From Oscillospiraceae bacterium (GTDB taxonomy: Bacteria > Bacillota > Clostridia > Oscillospirales > Oscillospiraceae), in contig SVLT01000015.1 in assembly GCA_015067845.1 (NCBI GenBank), positions 1 through 62,205 of the forward strand: DNA of 62,205 nt, read 5' to 3'. A program made the position numbers and the translations under genes. Shown in pieces: positions 16,352 to 26,150 of this stretch; position 1 is the first letter of the stretch, and every line of letters starts with the position of its first letter. The notes under the pieces were generated by a model. The model had not been told where the DNA came from, did no database searches, and was given only the letters and a program-made list of their open reading frames with translations.

Positions 16352-17131
16352 ATGCGCAAACGGGATTTGATTTTTATCGCGGTGGCCATCTGCACCGCCT
16401 TGGCCTTTGCCGGGCATCTGCTGGTGAAAAGCATCACCGACACCGTCACCGGCTCCTGGGGACTGAGCTTCCGTCAGGAGGGCTACGCCCCCGTCGCTCC
16501 GGCATCGCCCCGGGAATTGGCGCGGGTGGACGCGGCCTATCTGGGGGACACAACTCAGAAGGTGATCTATCTGACCTTCGATGCCGGCTACGAAAACGGC
16601 TGTACCGTCCAAATTCTGGACATCCTGAAAAAACACAATGTCCCGGCGGCGTTCTTTTTGGTGGGCAACTACATGCAGACCCACCCGGATCTGGTCAGGC
16701 GGATGGCAGACGAGGGGCACATTGTGGGCAACCACACCATGCACCACCCGGACATGAGCAAGATCAGCACCGAGGAGGCGTTCCGCAAGGAATTGGAGGG
16801 GGTGGAGACCCTCTACAAGGAGATCACCGGGCAGGATATGCCCAAATACTACCGCCCGCCCCAGGGGGTTTACAGTCAGAAAAATCTGGAAATGGCGCAG
16901 AAATTGGGATACAAGACGGTTTTTTGGAGCCTTGCTTATGTGGACTGGAACAACGATTCCCAGCCCACGGCGGAGTACGCCTTTTCGAAGCTCCTGCCCC
17001 GATCCCACAACGGTATGGTGGTGCTTTTGCACTCCACAAGCCAGACCAACGCCCAAATTCTGGACGAATTACTCACCAAGTGGAAAGCTATGGGCTATAC
17101 GTTTGCATCCGTTGAGGCATTGTTTACGTAG
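16352..17131 (+). CDS. pdaA: PdaA-like polysaccharide deacetylase
   Basis: Predicted peptidoglycan N-acetylmuramic acid deacetylase of the carbohydrate esterase 4 (NodB) fold; the PdaA group makes muramic delta-lactam in spore cortex. It has 259 aa with an N-terminal signal or anchor at 6-22. Motif 1 is LTFDAGYENG (Asp-Asp is Asp-Ala here, as in PdaA), motif 2 HTMHHP, motif 3 RPPQG, and LLHS carries the distal His. GGAGGGGATACT precedes the ATG. Whether the organism sporulates cannot be judged from this window. Confidence 0.88.
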   Translation: MRKRDLIFIAVAICTALAFAGHLLVKSITDTVTGSWGLSFRQEGYAPVAPASPRELARVDAAYLGDTTQKVIYLTFDAGYENGCTVQILDILKKHNVPAAFFLVGNYMQTHPDLVRRMADEGHIVGNHTMHHPDMSKISTEEAFRKELEGVETLYKEITGQDMPKYYRPPQGVYSQKNLEMAQKLGYKTVFWSLAYVDWNNDSQPTAEYAFSKLLPRSHNGMVVLLHSTSQTNAQILDELLTKWKAMGYTFASVEALFT

Positions 17132-17135
17132 ATAA

Positions 17136-17352
17136 AAGGCTTCCCCTTGAGGGCGGTGCTCCGCGCAGCGGATAAATATCCTAATGCTTGCCAGGGGCAA
17201 GCATACCTACGCAAATAGCTGGCAAAAATCTTTGATTTTTGCCTGATGAGGTGTAGGCTGCGAAGCAGCCGTAAAAATGTAATTGTCGTATTACAACATC
17301 ACCTCATCCGTCACGCCTATGGGCGTGCCACCTTCTCCTCAAGGAGAAGGCT
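17136..17352. repeat. Family C dispersed repeat, copy 3, with nested D palindrome
   Basis: Begins AAGGCTTCCCCTTGAGGGCGG and ends CTTCTCCTCAAGGAGAAGGC. The palindrome ATGCTTGCCAGGGGCAAGCA is at 17184-17203 and AAATCTTTGATTTTTGCC follows. No coding potential. Confidence 0.8.
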
Positions 17353-17355
17353 TTG

Positions 17356-17384
17356 TTGCATTGGCCGATTATTTATGCTATAAT
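17356..17384 (+). promoter_or_regulatory. Promoter for the desulforedoxin-like gene
   Basis: TTGCAT (17356-17361), 17 bp, TATAAT (17379-17384). Confidence 0.85.
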
Positions 17385-17404
17385 CCGCTCAAAGGAGGGA
17401 TACC

Positions 17405-17551
17405 ATGGAACTGAAAGAAGGCCTGATCTCCGTCGTGAAAGCAGAAAAGGAAGGGGATGTTTACTGCCCCATCTGCCACAAAATCCTCCATGTGGAAAAA
17501 GGCCAGACCATCCCCCGCTGCTGCGGCAAGGTTATGGAGATGCTGGATTAA
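17405..17551 (+). CDS. Desulforedoxin-like 48-aa Cys4 protein
   Basis: A very small open frame starting MELKEGLISVVKAEKEG with four Cys: C21-P-I-C24 and the adjacent pair C39-C40 in RCCGKVMEML. This CxxC...CC spacing is that of desulforedoxin and of the N-terminal iron domain of desulfoferrodoxin, so a rubredoxin-type Fe(Cys)4 or a zinc site is expected. Support is strong despite its size: a near-perfect promoter, AAGGAGG 5-6 nt before the ATG and a complete motif. It stands alone between two family C repeats. Redox role is inference. Confidence 0.8.
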   Translation: MELKEGLISVVKAEKEGDVYCPICHKILHVEKGQTIPRCCGKVMEMLD

Positions 17552-17557
17552 AGTAAG

Positions 17558-17740
17558 ACCCTCCCCCTTGGGGGAGGGTGGATTTTTGCGAAGCAAAAAG
17601 ACGGATGAGGGGCAACAGAACTACCCCTTATCCGTCAAAAATCAAAGATTTTTGCCACCTATTAGATAGGGTATGCTTGCCCCCGGCAAGCATTCGGATT
17701 TTTAATCCGCTGCGCGGAGCACTGCCCCAGGGGGAAGGTT
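17558..17740. repeat. Family C dispersed repeat, copy 4, with nested D palindrome
   Basis: Starts ACCCTCCCCCTTGGGGGAGGG and ends in CCCCAGGGGGAAGG; palindrome ATGCTTGCCCCCGGCAAGCA at 17673-17692. Lies between two genes that point toward each other. Confidence 0.8.
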
Positions 17741-17741
17741 T

Positions 17742-18149
17742 TTATTTTCTCTTCAAGTAATTCAGACAGGTCATCAGAAGCAAGGCCCAGCCGAACAGGC
17801 CGATGACCCAAACCTGGGAGCAGACCATGGGCGTGGATACTAAAATCAGCAGCCAGTACAGTACCGTTCCCCAGGCTTCCGATGCCTGAATGGATGCAAA
17901 ATTCAGCAAAATGGTCACCAGGGTCAGCCCCAGACTGATGATACTGAGATTGCGGATAATACGCAGAATTTTCCGGTTTTTGTTTTGCACAGCTTCAAAA
18001 ATCAGCAATGCCGGGGGTACGAAAAAGCCCAGACTCAGCAAAATAAACAGGCCGGACAGGACATCCTCCGTCACCGGAAGGAAGCCGCAGACGGTACAGA
18101 TCACATAGGCCACCGCCCAAAGTATCCATAAAAGTTTCGATTTTTTCAT
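17742..18149 (-). CDS. Small membrane protein of unknown function
   Basis: A 135-aa protein with four predicted membrane helices: about 5-24, 30-52, 65-85 and 93-128. Charged stretches (QNKNRKILRIIRN, NYLKRK) lie between and after them. No family recognised. Starts MKKSKLLWILWAVAYVI behind AAGGAGC. Single gene followed by a family C repeat and preceded by a family B repeat. Confidence 0.7.
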   Translation of the reverse strand: MKKSKLLWILWAVAYVICTVCGFLPVTEDVLSGLFILLSLGFFVPPALLIFEAVQNKNRKILRIIRNLSIISLGLTLVTILLNFASIQASEAWGTVLYWLLILVSTPMVCSQVWVIGLFGWALLLMTCLNYLKRK

Positions 18150-18166
18150 AATTTGCTCCTTAAATA

Positions 18167-18240
18167 GTAGGGGGCGGCGCCTACGACGCCCCGTTGTGCT
18201 ATGTCGTATTTCGGGACGTCCAGGGGCCGTCCCCTACAAT
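18167..18240. repeat. Family B dispersed repeat, copy 4
   Basis: GTAGGGGGCGGCGCCTACGA ... GGGACGTCCAGGGGCCGTCC and CCTACAAT at the end; nearly identical to 874-951. Confidence 0.8.
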
Positions 18241-18277
18241 CATAGCGGTAAATGCCTTATAAAGCAAGAAAAAATAC

Positions 18278-18306
18278 TGGACAGGGGCAAAGTATTTTGC
18301 TATAAT
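18278..18306 (+). promoter_or_regulatory. Promoter for nrdR
   Basis: TGGACA (18278-18283), 17 bp, TATAAT (18301-18306). Confidence 0.7.
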
Positions 18307-18339
18307 CAGTCCATAATAAATGGAAGGGAGCCAAAAATT

Positions 18340-18795
18340 ATGAGATGTCCCTTTTGCGGTGATTTAGAAAGTAAAGTGGTGGATTCCCGCCGTTCGGAAG
18401 AGGGCGACAGCATTCGCCGCCGTCGGGAGTGTATCGCCTGCCAGCGCCGCTTCACCACCTACGAGACGGTGGAGAGCCTGCCCATTATCGTGGTCAAGCG
18501 GGACGGTACCCGTCAGAGCTTTGACCGGAACAAGATCCTCAATTCCATGGTCCGTGCCTGCGACAAGCGGAAGGTGGACCTTTCCGACCTGGAAAAGATC
18601 ACTACGGAGATCGAGCAGGCCATCCAGAACTCTCTGGAACGGGAAGTCAGCACCGACAAGCTGGGCGAAATGGTCATGGCTCGCCTGAAACCCCTGGATG
18701 AGGTTGCGTACATTCGTTTTGCATCCGTCTATCGCCGATTCCAGGATGTGGGCGGATTCATTCAGGAGATCAATCATTTCCTGGAGAAGAAGTAA
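18340..18795 (+). CDS. nrdR: Transcriptional repressor NrdR
   Basis: An ATP/dATP-sensing repressor of ribonucleotide reductase genes. It has 151 aa: a zinc ribbon with Cys3, Cys6, Cys31 and Cys34 (RCPFCGD, CIACQRRFTTYE), then an ATP-cone from about 49 (IIVVKRDGTRQSFDRNKI) to 140. The ATG at 18340 follows GGAAGGGAGCC. Two NrdR-box-like sites overlap the nrdD promoter at 32828-32876. The SdpI-like gene follows 12 bp later in the same direction. Confidence 0.97.
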   Translation: MRCPFCGDLESKVVDSRRSEEGDSIRRRRECIACQRRFTTYETVESLPIIVVKRDGTRQSFDRNKILNSMVRACDKRKVDLSDLEKITTEIEQAIQNSLEREVSTDKLGEMVMARLKPLDEVAYIRFASVYRRFQDVGGFIQEINHFLEKK

Positions 18796-18807
18796 GGAGA
18801 TTTTATC

Positions 18808-19263
18808 GTGGGAACTGCTGCTGGTGAAATGAATCTGGGCGCACTGCTGCCGAATATCGGCACCGTGGTGGGTCTGATCGAGTTTGCCCTTTGGCTGGCG
18901 ATTTTGGCCGGGCCGCTGATGCTGCTGGGCTTCGGGCTTTTGTTCCGTTACCGCCCCCCGGCAGAGGCGAATTTCGGCCTTGGCTACCGGTTCTGGTGGG
19001 GCATGGCCAGTCTGGAAGCGTGGCGGTATACCCAGCGTCTGGCGGGTATCATCTGGACCATTCTGGGCGTGGTGCTCACGCCGGTCATGCTGGTGGTGTG
19101 CATCATTTTGCAGTGCTGCGGCACTATGACGCTTGCCATAGGCGCGGCAGTCTGCCTGATCATTGAATTGGTTTTGGTGGCCGCTGCCTGCATTACCATC
19201 AATGTGCTGGTGATGAAAAAATACGACAAAGATGGCTACCTGCGAGAAGAAACAGCAGAATAA
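18808..19263 (+). CDS. SdpI-like membrane protein
   Basis: A 151-aa protein starting with GTG behind AAGGAG, with three to four membrane helices (about 22-45, 75-100, 105-130). The segment GLGYRFWWGMASLEAWRYTQ followed by RLAGIIW resembles the GYR...S...W..AQ..AG..W signature of SdpI/YhfL-type proteins, which include the immunity protein for the SdpC toxin. That match is modest; a general role is more likely than toxin immunity since no toxin gene is near. Co-transcribed with nrdR. Confidence 0.65.
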   Translation: MGTAAGEMNLGALLPNIGTVVGLIEFALWLAILAGPLMLLGFGLLFRYRPPAEANFGLGYRFWWGMASLEAWRYTQRLAGIIWTILGVVLTPVMLVVCIILQCCGTMTLAIGAAVCLIIELVLVAAACITINVLVMKKYDKDGYLREETAE

Positions 19264-19266
19264 CGA

Positions 19267-19303
19267 ACACCGGCTGAGGATTTCCTCAGCCGGTGCTGTT
19301 TTT
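19267..19303 (+). terminator. Terminator after nrdR-SdpI-like
   Basis: Stem ACCGGCTGAGGA (19269-19280) with TCCTCAGCCGGT (19283-19294), then GCTGTTTTT. Confidence 0.85.
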
Positions 19304-19316
19304 ATCGCACCTGGTA

Positions 19317-19442
19317 TGTCATTGCGAGGAACCGCCGTAAGGCGGTGACGTGGCAATCTCCCGGTACAATCCTTGGAAAATTTCCAATGTTCGGTGAATG
19401 GAAGCAGGAGATTCCCACGGCCCGTTGGGCCTCGGAATGACA
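19317..19442. repeat. Family A dispersed repeat, copy 4
   Basis: TGTCATTGCGAGGAACC ... GCCTCGGAATGACA; centre type CAATCCTTGGAAAATTTCC, shared with 21418-21532. Confidence 0.85.
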
Positions 19443-19461
19443 TACCTAAACTACAGCTTTC

Positions 19462-21291
<1,830 letters not shown>

Positions 21292-21343
21292 AAAAAGCGC
21301 TCCTTTTTATTCTATCTATGATATAGTTTCTTTCCAACAAGGA

Positions 21344-21372
21344 AATATACCACAAATGTAAAGAAAATGCAA
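21344..21372 (-). promoter_or_regulatory. Promoter for typA
   Basis: Minus strand TTGCAT (21367-21372), 17 bp, TATATT (21344-21349). Confidence 0.75.
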
Positions 21373-21417
21373 TAAATATCCGTGTGATTGTTATAGTATA
21401 ATCCATCGTACTTTGCA

Positions 21418-21532
21418 TGTCATTGCGAGGAGCGTAGCGACGTGGCAATCTCCCGGTACAATCTTTGGAAAACTTCAGCAGTTCGGTGGATTGAAGCAGG
21501 AGCTTCCCACGGCCTTTGGCCTCGGAATGACA
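21418..21532. repeat. Family A dispersed repeat, copy 5
   Basis: TGTCATTGCGAGGAGCG ... GCCTCGGAATGACA; same centre type as 19317-19442. Confidence 0.85.
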
Positions 21533-21620
21533 TTCTATGAAAGAAAGTACGTACGTTCACAAGAACAGGTTTTGTCCCGGAAAAATCCGCCCAAATTTCT
21601 TTGGGCGGATCGGGGAAGTG

Positions 21621-22433
21621 TTATTCCAGATTGAGTTTTTTGGTAAGTACCCAGCGGATCACAAGATATTCCGCCGCCACAAACAGGAACGTCAACACAA
21701 TGATGACCCACATGACGGTGTGGTAAACTTCCATTGGATGCTCTCCCACCCAGAAAAGAATATCATACAGATACACACTCATGCTTGCCAGGGCTGTCAG
21801 GATAATGGTCACAACGGTGGAAACGATCTGGGACAGGATGTAGTAGGCGAAATACACGCCCACCGCCGCAAGGATGCGGTTCTTTTTGGACAGCTGACCC
21901 AGGGAAATGCAGGCGTAGTACAGCATAACGCTGGAAAACGAGGAAAGCACCAGCAGAATAAAATATTCCAGTCCGACCCAGATGCTCTGCATACTGTCCA
22001 GCGCCAGAAGCTGACCGAAAATGTATAGGAAACCGTCCAAGGTCTCCTTCATTTCCGCATAGGGCAGCGCAATGAAAACGGAGAGCAGCGCTACGATCAT
22101 GGAAACCCAGTTCACGCAAACTGCGGAAACGGCCTTTACCAAAATATGCTGCCCGGCGGTTACCGGCAAGGTGTGGGTCAGATAACCCTCGGCGGAGAAC
22201 ATATTTTTGTAGAATCGGACGATGCCCATTACAAAGGCAAAGCCAATGGTGGCCGCAGCGGATACAATGTAGGTGATATTGGAGAAGGAACGAATGATGT
22301 AGTAGGCGTTGGTGTCGCTTTCAAAAAGGGAAATGATCCGGGTCGCCACGGCCATAGTCAGCAGGATGCCGTACACAATACCCATCGCCCGGACATAGGA
22401 GAGAAATTCGTGCTTAAACAGTTTCTTTACCAT
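21621..22433 (-). CDS. ABC transporter permease
   Basis: A 270-aa membrane protein with about six helices, the usual ABC-2-type permease layout (helices near 17-35, 47-70, 100-125, 145-170, 180-210, 230-258). It overlaps the ATP-binding gene by 7 bp, so the two are coupled. No cargo can be inferred; such pairs in clostridia often export lanthipeptides or maintain the envelope, and the usual GntR regulator in front of them is missing here. Confidence 0.8.
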   Translation of the reverse strand: MVKKLFKHEFLSYVRAMGIVYGILLTMAVATRIISLFESDTNAYYIIRSFSNITYIVSAAATIGFAFVMGIVRFYKNMFSAEGYLTHTLPVTAGQHILVKAVSAVCVNWVSMIVALLSVFIALPYAEMKETLDGFLYIFGQLLALDSMQSIWVGLEYFILLVLSSFSSVMLYYACISLGQLSKKNRILAAVGVYFAYYILSQIVSTVVTIILTALASMSVYLYDILFWVGEHPMEVYHTVMWVIIVLTFLFVAAEYLVIRWVLTKKLNLE

Positions 22434-23125
22434 TTGAACACCTCCCGGAACAGCTCGTCAACACTCTTGCCGTATTCGGTCCGGATCTCGTCCATGGTCT
22501 TGTGCAGAACGATGTTGCCCTCTTTCAGGAAGATCACCTCGTCCAAAACCTGCTCGATCTCGGAGATCAGATGGGTGGAAATCAGCACCGTCGCCTCGGG
22601 ATTGTAGTTGTTGAGGATGGTGGAGATCACATAGTCCCGGGCGGCAGGATCCACGCCGGCGATGGGTTCGTCCAGAATGTACAGCCGGGCGTTCCGGCTC
22701 ATCACCAAAATCAGACAAACCTTTTCCTTATTGCCCTTAGAGAGGCTTTTCAGCTTTTTGTCCGGGGCGATGCCCAGACGATTCAGCATTTCGTAGGCCA
22801 CCTCGGGGCGGAAATCTGCATAAAAATCGGCAAAATATGCCACGATCTGCCTGACAGTCATCCAGGAGTTCAGGTAGCTGTTGTCCGGCAGATAGGCCAC
22901 CATCTCCTTGGTTTTCGGGCCGATGAGCTTGCCGTCGATGGTGATCAGACCTCTGCTGGGGGTCAGCAGACCGTTCAGCAGCTTGATCAAGGTGGTTTTT
23001 CCGGAGCCGTTGGGGCCCAGAAGACCCACGATCTTGCCGCTTTCCAGAGTCAGATTGATGCCGTTCAGCGCAGGGACAGAACCGTAGTTTTTGATCAGGT
23101 CCTTGCACCAGATAAGTTCAGACAT
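22427..23125 (-). CDS. ABC transporter ATP-binding protein
   Basis: A 232-aa ATPase: Walker A GPNGSGKTT at about 39-47, signature LSKGNKEKV, Walker B and D-loop LYILDEPIAGVDPAARD, switch His in STHL. An open frame extends 24 codons upstream, but the ATG at 23123-23125 has AAAGGAG at 8 nt and matches the family start. Own promoter at 23169-23197. Energises the permease that overlaps its end. Confidence 0.93.
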   Translation of the reverse strand: MSELIWCKDLIKNYGSVPALNGINLTLESGKIVGLLGPNGSGKTTLIKLLNGLLTPSRGLITIDGKLIGPKTKEMVAYLPDNSYLNSWMTVRQIVAYFADFYADFRPEVAYEMLNRLGIAPDKKLKSLSKGNKEKVCLILVMSRNARLYILDEPIAGVDPAARDYVISTILNNYNPEATVLISTHLISEIEQVLDEVIFLKEGNIVLHKTMDEIRTEYGKSVDELFREVFKW

Positions 23126-23168
23126 GGGTTCCACTCCTTTCGGAAAATTGTATGACCTTGCCAATACA

Positions 23169-23197
23169 ATTATATATAAAATTTCCCGGGCTGTCAA
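23169..23197 (-). promoter_or_regulatory. Promoter for the ABC transporter pair
   Basis: Minus strand TTGACA (23192-23197), 17 bp, TATAAT (23169-23174). Confidence 0.85.
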
Positions 23198-23234
23198 TGT
23201 TTGTCCGTTTTGTGGACAGACTCCGTATTTCGCA

Positions 23235-23357
23235 TGTCATTGCGAGGAGGGCGAAGCCCGACGTGGCAATCTCCTGGTGTAATTCATCGATACGCTTTGC
23301 AGTAACGAACATCGTACCGGGAGATCGCCACGGTCGCTGTGCTCCCTCGCGATGACA
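23235..23357. repeat. Family A dispersed repeat, copy 6
   Basis: TGTCATTGCGAGGAGGGCG ... CCCTCGCGATGACA; centre CATCGATACGCTTTGCAGTA, as in copy 2. Confidence 0.85.
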
Positions 23358-23386
23358 TGAAAAAATATTTCAAAATATTTTTCTAA

Positions 23387-23458
23387 ATGCGAATAATTCC
23401 TATTGACAAATAGGAAAAGCTGTGCTATGATGTGCCTGTAAACAAGAATAATTCTTAT
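23387..23458 (+). promoter_or_regulatory. Promoter with two PerR/Fur-like boxes
   Basis: TTGACA (23403-23408), 17 bp, TATGAT (23426-23431). GCGAATAATTCCTAT lies just upstream and overlaps the -35 (23389-23403), and AAGAATAATTCTTATT lies after the -10 (23444-23459). Both contain the GAATAATTC core of a dyad related to PerR boxes, consistent with autoregulation. Confidence 0.65.
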
Positions 23459-23471
23459 TTAGGAGGTCATC

Positions 23472-23885
23472 ATGGAGCGTAACAACAAGCGTTTTCGCAA
23501 GCGTGAAGCCATCCTGACCTGTCTGCGCGAAACCAAAGTTCATCCGTCGGCCGACTGGGTCTACGCCCAGTTAAAGCCCAAGATCCCGGATCTGTCCCTT
23601 GGTACGGTGTATCGCAACCTGGCTCTTTTTAAGGAGCAGGGGCTGATCATCAGCGTGGGAACGGTCAAGGGTGTGGAACGGTTTGACGGAAACCCGGACT
23701 TCCATGTCCACTTCATCTGCACTGAGTGCGGATGCGTACAGGACCTGGACTGGATGCCCGATCTGCCCGGCTTGACAGCCACGGCAGAGAAAGATTCCGG
23801 CAGTCAGATTTCCGGCTGCCAGCTCACATTCACCGGTATGTGCCGGGAATGTTCCCAAAATCAAAACAAGGAGGAAGCAGTATGA
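23472..23885 (+). CDS. perR: Fur-family regulator, probably PerR
   Basis: A 137-aa metal-dependent repressor: winged helix at about 8-75 ([20 protein letters not shown] then [16 protein letters not shown]), metal-binding residues in [12 protein letters not shown], and structural zinc cysteines C83/C86 and C124/C127. The RFDGN...HVH pattern and the neighbouring rubredoxin and rubrerythrin genes point to peroxide sensing rather than iron uptake. AGGAGGTCATC precedes the ATG. It overlaps the rubredoxin gene by 4 bp. PerR versus Fur is inference from context. Confidence 0.85.
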   Translation: MERNNKRFRKREAILTCLRETKVHPSADWVYAQLKPKIPDLSLGTVYRNLALFKEQGLIISVGTVKGVERFDGNPDFHVHFICTECGCVQDLDWMPDLPGLTATAEKDSGSQISGCQLTFTGMCRECSQNQNKEEAV

Positions 23886-23998
23886 AAAAGTATGTTTGCA
23901 CCGTTTGCGGTTATGTATACGAAGGCGACGAGCTGCCTAAGGATTACGAGTGCCCTCTGTGCGGCGTCGGCCCCGACCAGTTCGAAGAGGAAGCTTAA
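23882..23998 (+). CDS. Rubredoxin, minimal 38-aa form
   Basis: An electron carrier with one Fe(Cys)4 site: Cys6, Cys9, Cys24, Cys27 in [19 protein letters not shown] and [14 protein letters not shown]. At 38 aa it is shorter than ordinary rubredoxins (about 52), because the loop between the two CxxC pairs is short, as in rubrerythrin domains. The ATGA overlap with the upstream regulator shows translational coupling. Likely supplies electrons to the rubrerythrin encoded 235 bp downstream. Confidence 0.88.
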   Translation: MKKYVCTVCGYVYEGDELPKDYECPLCGVGPDQFEEEA

Positions 23999-24000
23999 AA

Positions 24001-24175
24001 CCCTCCCCCGGGGGGGAGGGTGCCCCCGAAGGGGGCGGGAGAGGAATGGCGGCAGAACCGACATAGGAATGGGTCTGCACAGTGCGAGAAGTCTTAGATT
24101 ACCGCCCGTATTCCTCTTCCGTCTTGTAAATTGCCGAAGGGCAATTTACAATCCACCTTCCCCTCGGGGGAAGGT
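24001..24175. repeat. Family C dispersed repeat, copy 5
   Basis: CCCTCCCCCGGGGGGGAGGG ... ACCTTCCCCTCGGGGGAAGGT, with GAGAGGAAT/ATTCCTCTT and a TAAATTGCC...GGCAATTTA hairpin inside. Separates the rubredoxin and rubrerythrin genes. Confidence 0.8.
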
Positions 24176-24233
24176 ACAGCGGCTGCGCCGCTTAAAACAT
24201 GAATAACTAAATTATTATTTGGAGGAAAATATT

Positions 24234-24824
24234 ATGAAGAAGTTTGTATGTCCCGTTTGCGGTTATGTCCACGAAGCAGAAGTTATGCCCGAAGGCTTTG
24301 TCTGCCCCGTTTGTAAGGTTCCCGGCACCAAGTTCAAGGTGATGGAAGAAGGCAAGCTGGCCGCTGAGCACGAGTACGGCGTTTACGCTAAGACCGTTAA
24401 GAACAACCCCGACATCTCCGAAGAGGACAAGAAGTTCATCTTCGAGCAGCTGATGGCCAACTTCAACGGCGAGTGCGCCGAGGTGGGTATGTACCTGTGC
24501 ATGGCCCGCATCGCACACCGTGAGGGCTATCCTGAGATCGGTCTGTACTGGGAGAAGGCTGCTTACGAAGAAGCTGAGCACGCTGCCAAGTTCGCAGAAC
24601 TGCTGGGCGAGGATCTGGAGCCCAACATGAAGGCCACCACCAAGGACAACCTGGCATGGCGTGTGGACTGCGAGTTCGGCGCAACCGCCGGCAAGTTCGA
24701 CCTGGCCAAGTGCGCTAAGCAGAATGGCCTGGATGCTATCCATGATACTGTCCATGAGATGGCCCGGGACGAAGCCCGTCACGGCCTGGCTCTGAAGGGC
24801 CTGCTGGAGCGGTATTTCAAGTAA
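24234..24824 (+). CDS. rbr: Reverse rubrerythrin
   Basis: A 196-aa peroxide-reducing protein with the rubredoxin domain at the N-terminus (Cys6, Cys9, Cys24, Cys27) and the diiron four-helix domain after it, the inverted order of reverse rubrerythrins that protect anaerobes from H2O2 and O2. Diiron ligands are visible in [24 protein letters not shown] and [11 protein letters not shown]. The ATG at 24234 follows GGAGG at 8 nt. Codon use is biased to a few codons, as in highly expressed genes. It probably belongs to the PerR-like regulon. Confidence 0.93.
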   Translation: MKKFVCPVCGYVHEAEVMPEGFVCPVCKVPGTKFKVMEEGKLAAEHEYGVYAKTVKNNPDISEEDKKFIFEQLMANFNGECAEVGMYLCMARIAHREGYPEIGLYWEKAAYEEAEHAAKFAELLGEDLEPNMKATTKDNLAWRVDCEFGATAGKFDLAKCAKQNGLDAIHDTVHEMARDEARHGLALKGLLERYFK

Positions 24825-24867
24825 AAGATAAGTTTTTTCCTCTCTTCTGCCAATTTATAAAAAACGC

Positions 24868-24896
24868 TTGCACACCTCTGTCAAATATTGTATGAT
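24868..24896 (+). promoter_or_regulatory. Promoter for the 117-aa membrane protein
   Basis: TTGCAC (24868-24873), 17 bp, TATGAT (24891-24896). Confidence 0.8.
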
Positions 24897-24927
24897 TATG
24901 GCATATTCATTTGTGGAGGTATTACCC

Positions 24928-25281
24928 ATGATTTTTTGGTATAAAAATTCCTTTTTAGCGTCTGTTTTGAGTATTTTTGGCTGTGCTATGGCTATGGCAG
25001 GCATTGTCAGCTTCTCAGAGGACGCTGAGTTGGCTGTGATTTTGCTCGTGATCGGTGTGGTTTTTGCCATCTGGGGCAAGCAGATCAGCAACAACAAAGC
25101 GTTCAAGAAATGGTGGAAGCAGATCGAGGACAACAATTTGGAGACGGCTATCGCCCAGGATCTCAACACCGCCGTTGCCACCTACCAAAAGAATCCCCAG
25201 CAACGCACGATCAAGAAAATTGCGGCGTTGAATCCCGCCTTCGCGGAGCATATCCGGAAGAACATTGCCAACAAAAAATAA
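24928..25281 (+). CDS. Small membrane protein of unknown function
   Basis: A 117-aa protein with two membrane helices (about 8-28 and 34-52) and a basic, probably helical cytoplasmic tail (FKKWWKQIEDNNLETAIAQD, then NPQQRTIKKIAALNPAFAEH). The ATG at 24928 follows GGAGG at 9 nt; an earlier in-frame ATG has no ribosome site. Own promoter and terminator. No family recognised. Confidence 0.7.
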   Translation: MIFWYKNSFLASVLSIFGCAMAMAGIVSFSEDAELAVILLVIGVVFAIWGKQISNNKAFKKWWKQIEDNNLETAIAQDLNTAVATYQKNPQQRTIKKIAALNPAFAEHIRKNIANKK

Positions 25282-25351
25282 CCTCAAGTCGGCCTAACGG
25301 CTGACAATGCCCGGAATAGAAAACCGTAAGGCTTCCTATCCCAAAATGAAT

Positions 25352-25386
25352 TACAGGGAAGCCTCAGGGCTTCCCTGTTTTTTTGA
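25352..25386 (+). terminator. Terminator after the 117-aa membrane protein
   Basis: Stem ACAGGGAAGCC (25352-25362) with GGCTTCCCTGT (25367-25377), followed by a long T run. Confidence 0.85.
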
Positions 25387-25414
25387 TAACCGACATATTG
25401 AAAGGAGAAACGCT

Positions 25415-26017
25415 ATGAAAAAACAAATTGCCCTTGTGTTGGTATTTGCGCTCCTCCTGCCGCTTTTTGCCGGCTGTCAGAGCGTACTTGCCGCACAGCA
25501 CACACCGACCCCTGAATCTGCACCGGCCACGGAGCCATCCTCCATTACCCGGGACGAGGCATTGGAAATTGCCCTGTCCGATGCCGGGCTGACCCGGCAG
25601 GAGATCTATGATCTGGAAGTTGAACCGGACCGGGACAAGGGGGATCTGCACTACGATGTGGATTTTGAAAAGGACGGCAAGGATTACGATTACGAGATCC
25701 ATGCTGAGACCGGGGAAATTCTGAAAAAGGAAGAGCCCGTCACCACGCCTGTGACTCCCACGCCCACCACCCCCACTCCCACAAAGCCCGCCGACACCGA
25801 GACAGCAAAGCGGCTGACAAAGGAAGAGGCGCTGAACATTGCCCTTACCCACGCCGGGCTGACCAAGGAGCAGATCCGGGATCCGGATGTGGAACTGGAC
25901 AAGGAACGGGGCGTTGTGCATTACGAAGTGGATTTTGAAGCCGGCGCTTATGAGTATGAATACGAAATTCATGCCGAGACCGGCGAGATCTTAAAATCCG
26001 AAAAGGAACGGGACTAA
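25415..26017 (+). CDS. Lipoprotein with two PepSY domains
   Basis: A 200-aa predicted lipoprotein: signal peptide with lipobox LFAGC (Cys at about 21), a Thr/Pro/Ala-rich linker, then two PepSY domains at about 43-105 and 138-200. The two copies are clear tandem duplicates: DEALEIALSDAGLTRQEI / EEALNIALTHAGLTKEQI and YEIHAETGEILK in both. A TPTTPTPTKP linker joins them. PepSY domains are thought to inhibit or bind extracytoplasmic proteases. AAAGGAGAAACGCT precedes the ATG. A second single-domain relative follows at 26151. Confidence 0.88.
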   Translation: MKKQIALVLVFALLLPLFAGCQSVLAAQHTPTPESAPATEPSSITRDEALEIALSDAGLTRQEIYDLEVEPDRDKGDLHYDVDFEKDGKDYDYEIHAETGEILKKEEPVTTPVTPTPTTPTPTKPADTETAKRLTKEEALNIALTHAGLTKEQIRDPDVELDKERGVVHYEVDFEAGAYEYEYEIHAETGEILKSEKERD

Positions 26018-26056
26018 AAAAAACGAATCGGGGCGGCCAATGGCCGCCCGGAAGGA

Positions 26057-26094
26057 ACAATGCCTGCTGTTTTTAACGGCAGGTATTGTTTTTT
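26057..26094 (+). terminator. Terminator after the two-domain PepSY lipoprotein
   Basis: Stem ACAATGCCTGC with GCAGGTATTGT, one mismatch, then TTTTTT. Confidence 0.75.
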
Positions 26095-26150
26095 GCAGAC
26101 CATGTGCTATAATAATCATGCAATATCCATAAAACGGGAGGTCAAAGGTT

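Noticed and set aside
18808..19263. SdpC-type toxin immunity system
   Set aside because: No SdpC, SdpA or SdpB gene nearby, and the SdpI-like match is limited to one segment.
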